Assembly: GCA_013205415.1 (NCBI GenBank)
Contig: JABMMY010000046.1
Span: forward strand, 1-5,837
DNA from: Deltaproteobacteria bacterium
Lineage (GTDB): Bacteria; Bdellovibrionota; FAC87; UBA2466
Length of the DNA: 5,837 bases
Direction of reading: 5' to 3'
The notes under the pieces were generated by a model, which saw nothing but the letters and a program-made list of their open reading frames with translations, did no database searches and had not been told where the DNA came from. Positions 5,465 through 5,837 of the stretch are shown piece after piece (positions within the stretch are counted from its first letter, which is position 1; every line of letters starts with the position of its first letter). A program made the position numbers and the translations under genes.

Positions 5465-5837
5465 ATGTTTAAGTTTGTAGGGTTTTTAATGGTTTGTGGC
5501 CTCTCTATTGTAGCCTTAGCCGTTCCAGGATTAGAGAAAAGCTGGAAGGCCATTCATCCCTCTTCTGCTATCAGTTGTAATTCTTGTCACAACTCAATTA
5601 TGGGGACCGAACCCTCAAATAGTAATGTGAGCTCAGATGGAATGGGAAAATATCAAGAGATTTTAAAAGCTAGAAAAGTGGGGTTACCTCTTTTTAACCA
5701 AATTGTTCCATTAGCCAAAATCGATTTTGCAGTGATGGGCGATTCAAGAAGCGATTTAGAAACCAATCGTGAAATTGTAAATCAAATTTGTAAGGACCAA
5801 CCAGAAGCTCTATTTCATACCGGCGATATGGTGGCAA
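5465..5837 (+). CDS. Exported metallophosphoesterase with an N-terminal CxxCH motif (partial, runs off the window)
   Basis: The first 124 residues of a longer protein are visible. The ATG has GGAG (5454-5457) seven bases upstream. Residues 1-20 are a Sec signal peptide (Lys3, hydrophobic core, end at IVALAVPG). CNSCH (38-42) is a c-type haem attachment motif. Its placement right after the signal peptide fits a periplasmic cytochrome-like segment. From about residue 86 a calcineurin-like metallophosphoesterase domain begins: DFAVMGDSRSD (87-97), then EALFHTGDMVA (114-124). The first metal motif is GD-x-R rather than the usual D-x-H, as in a subgroup often seen as exported GD[ST]R proteins. The second GD motif is intact, and the remaining His and Asn metal ligands would lie beyond the window. 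It should hydrolyse phosphoesters outside the cytoplasm; the substrate is unknown. Haem binding is inferred from the motif alone and could instead be a disulfide pair. Confidence 0.75.
   Translation, partial: MFKFVGFLMVCGLSIVALAVPGLEKSWKAIHPSSAISCNSCHNSIMGTEPSNSNVSSDGMGKYQEILKARKVGLPLFNQIVPLAKIDFAVMGDSRSDLETNREIVNQICKDQPEALFHTGDMVA

Noticed and set aside
5341..5553. Minus-strand ORF of 70 codons between the membrane protein and the phosphoesterase
   Set aside because: Most of it is antisense to the phosphoesterase signal peptide. Only its last 22 codons matter, as the possible zero frame for the frameshift idea.

Overview
This is an AT-rich stretch of bacterial chromosome, Gram-negative by its look: Sec signal peptides, a CxxCH protein and an E. 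coli-like photolyase. Tight gene packing, class II-type lipase-like and MazG genes and a GDSR-type phosphoesterase would suit Bdellovibrionota or another deltaproteobacterial-type lineage. That placement is an impression; there is no 16S or other decisive marker. No mobile element, CRISPR array or phage gene is visible, and most of the content is ordinary house-keeping and stress genes.

Left part (1-1827, all on +). A strong RNA hairpin sits just before the ribosome binding site of a short gene for a 51-residue secreted peptide. The stop codon of that gene lies inside a complete tRNA-Gly(GCC) gene. Eighteen bases after the encoded CCA end starts an alpha/beta-hydrolase of the LipA-like lipase type. 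It overlaps mazG by 4 bp (ATGA), so these two are translationally coupled. No promoter or terminator is evident between the small gene, the tRNA and the lipase gene, so they may share a transcript.

Middle (1828-4411). After a 135-bp convergent gap with small AT-rich stem-loops comes a minus-strand SDR of the TIGR01777/YfcH type. It is divergent from a class I CPD photolyase that keeps every key residue I could map: the tryptophan electron-transfer triad, the FAD-N5 asparagine and the CPD-binding Glu and Trp. The two share a 73-bp promoter region, which hints at shared light- or stress-linked control.

Right part (4412-5837). A minus-strand polytopic membrane protein of the lysylphosphatidylglycerol-synthase transmembrane (YbhN/AglD/UPF0104) family converges on the photolyase gene with only 30 bp between them. 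Its reading frame clearly continues upstream of the first conventional start codon, through a typical first membrane helix. That leaves either an ATT start or a frameshift at an A6 run. Divergent from it, running off the window end, is an exported protein joining a CxxCH haem-type motif to a metallophosphoesterase domain of the GDSR subtype.

The items most worth a second look are the start of the membrane protein, the CxxCH-phosphoesterase, and the hairpin/small secreted ORF/tRNA arrangement at the left end. I see no clear evidence of a wholly new system.
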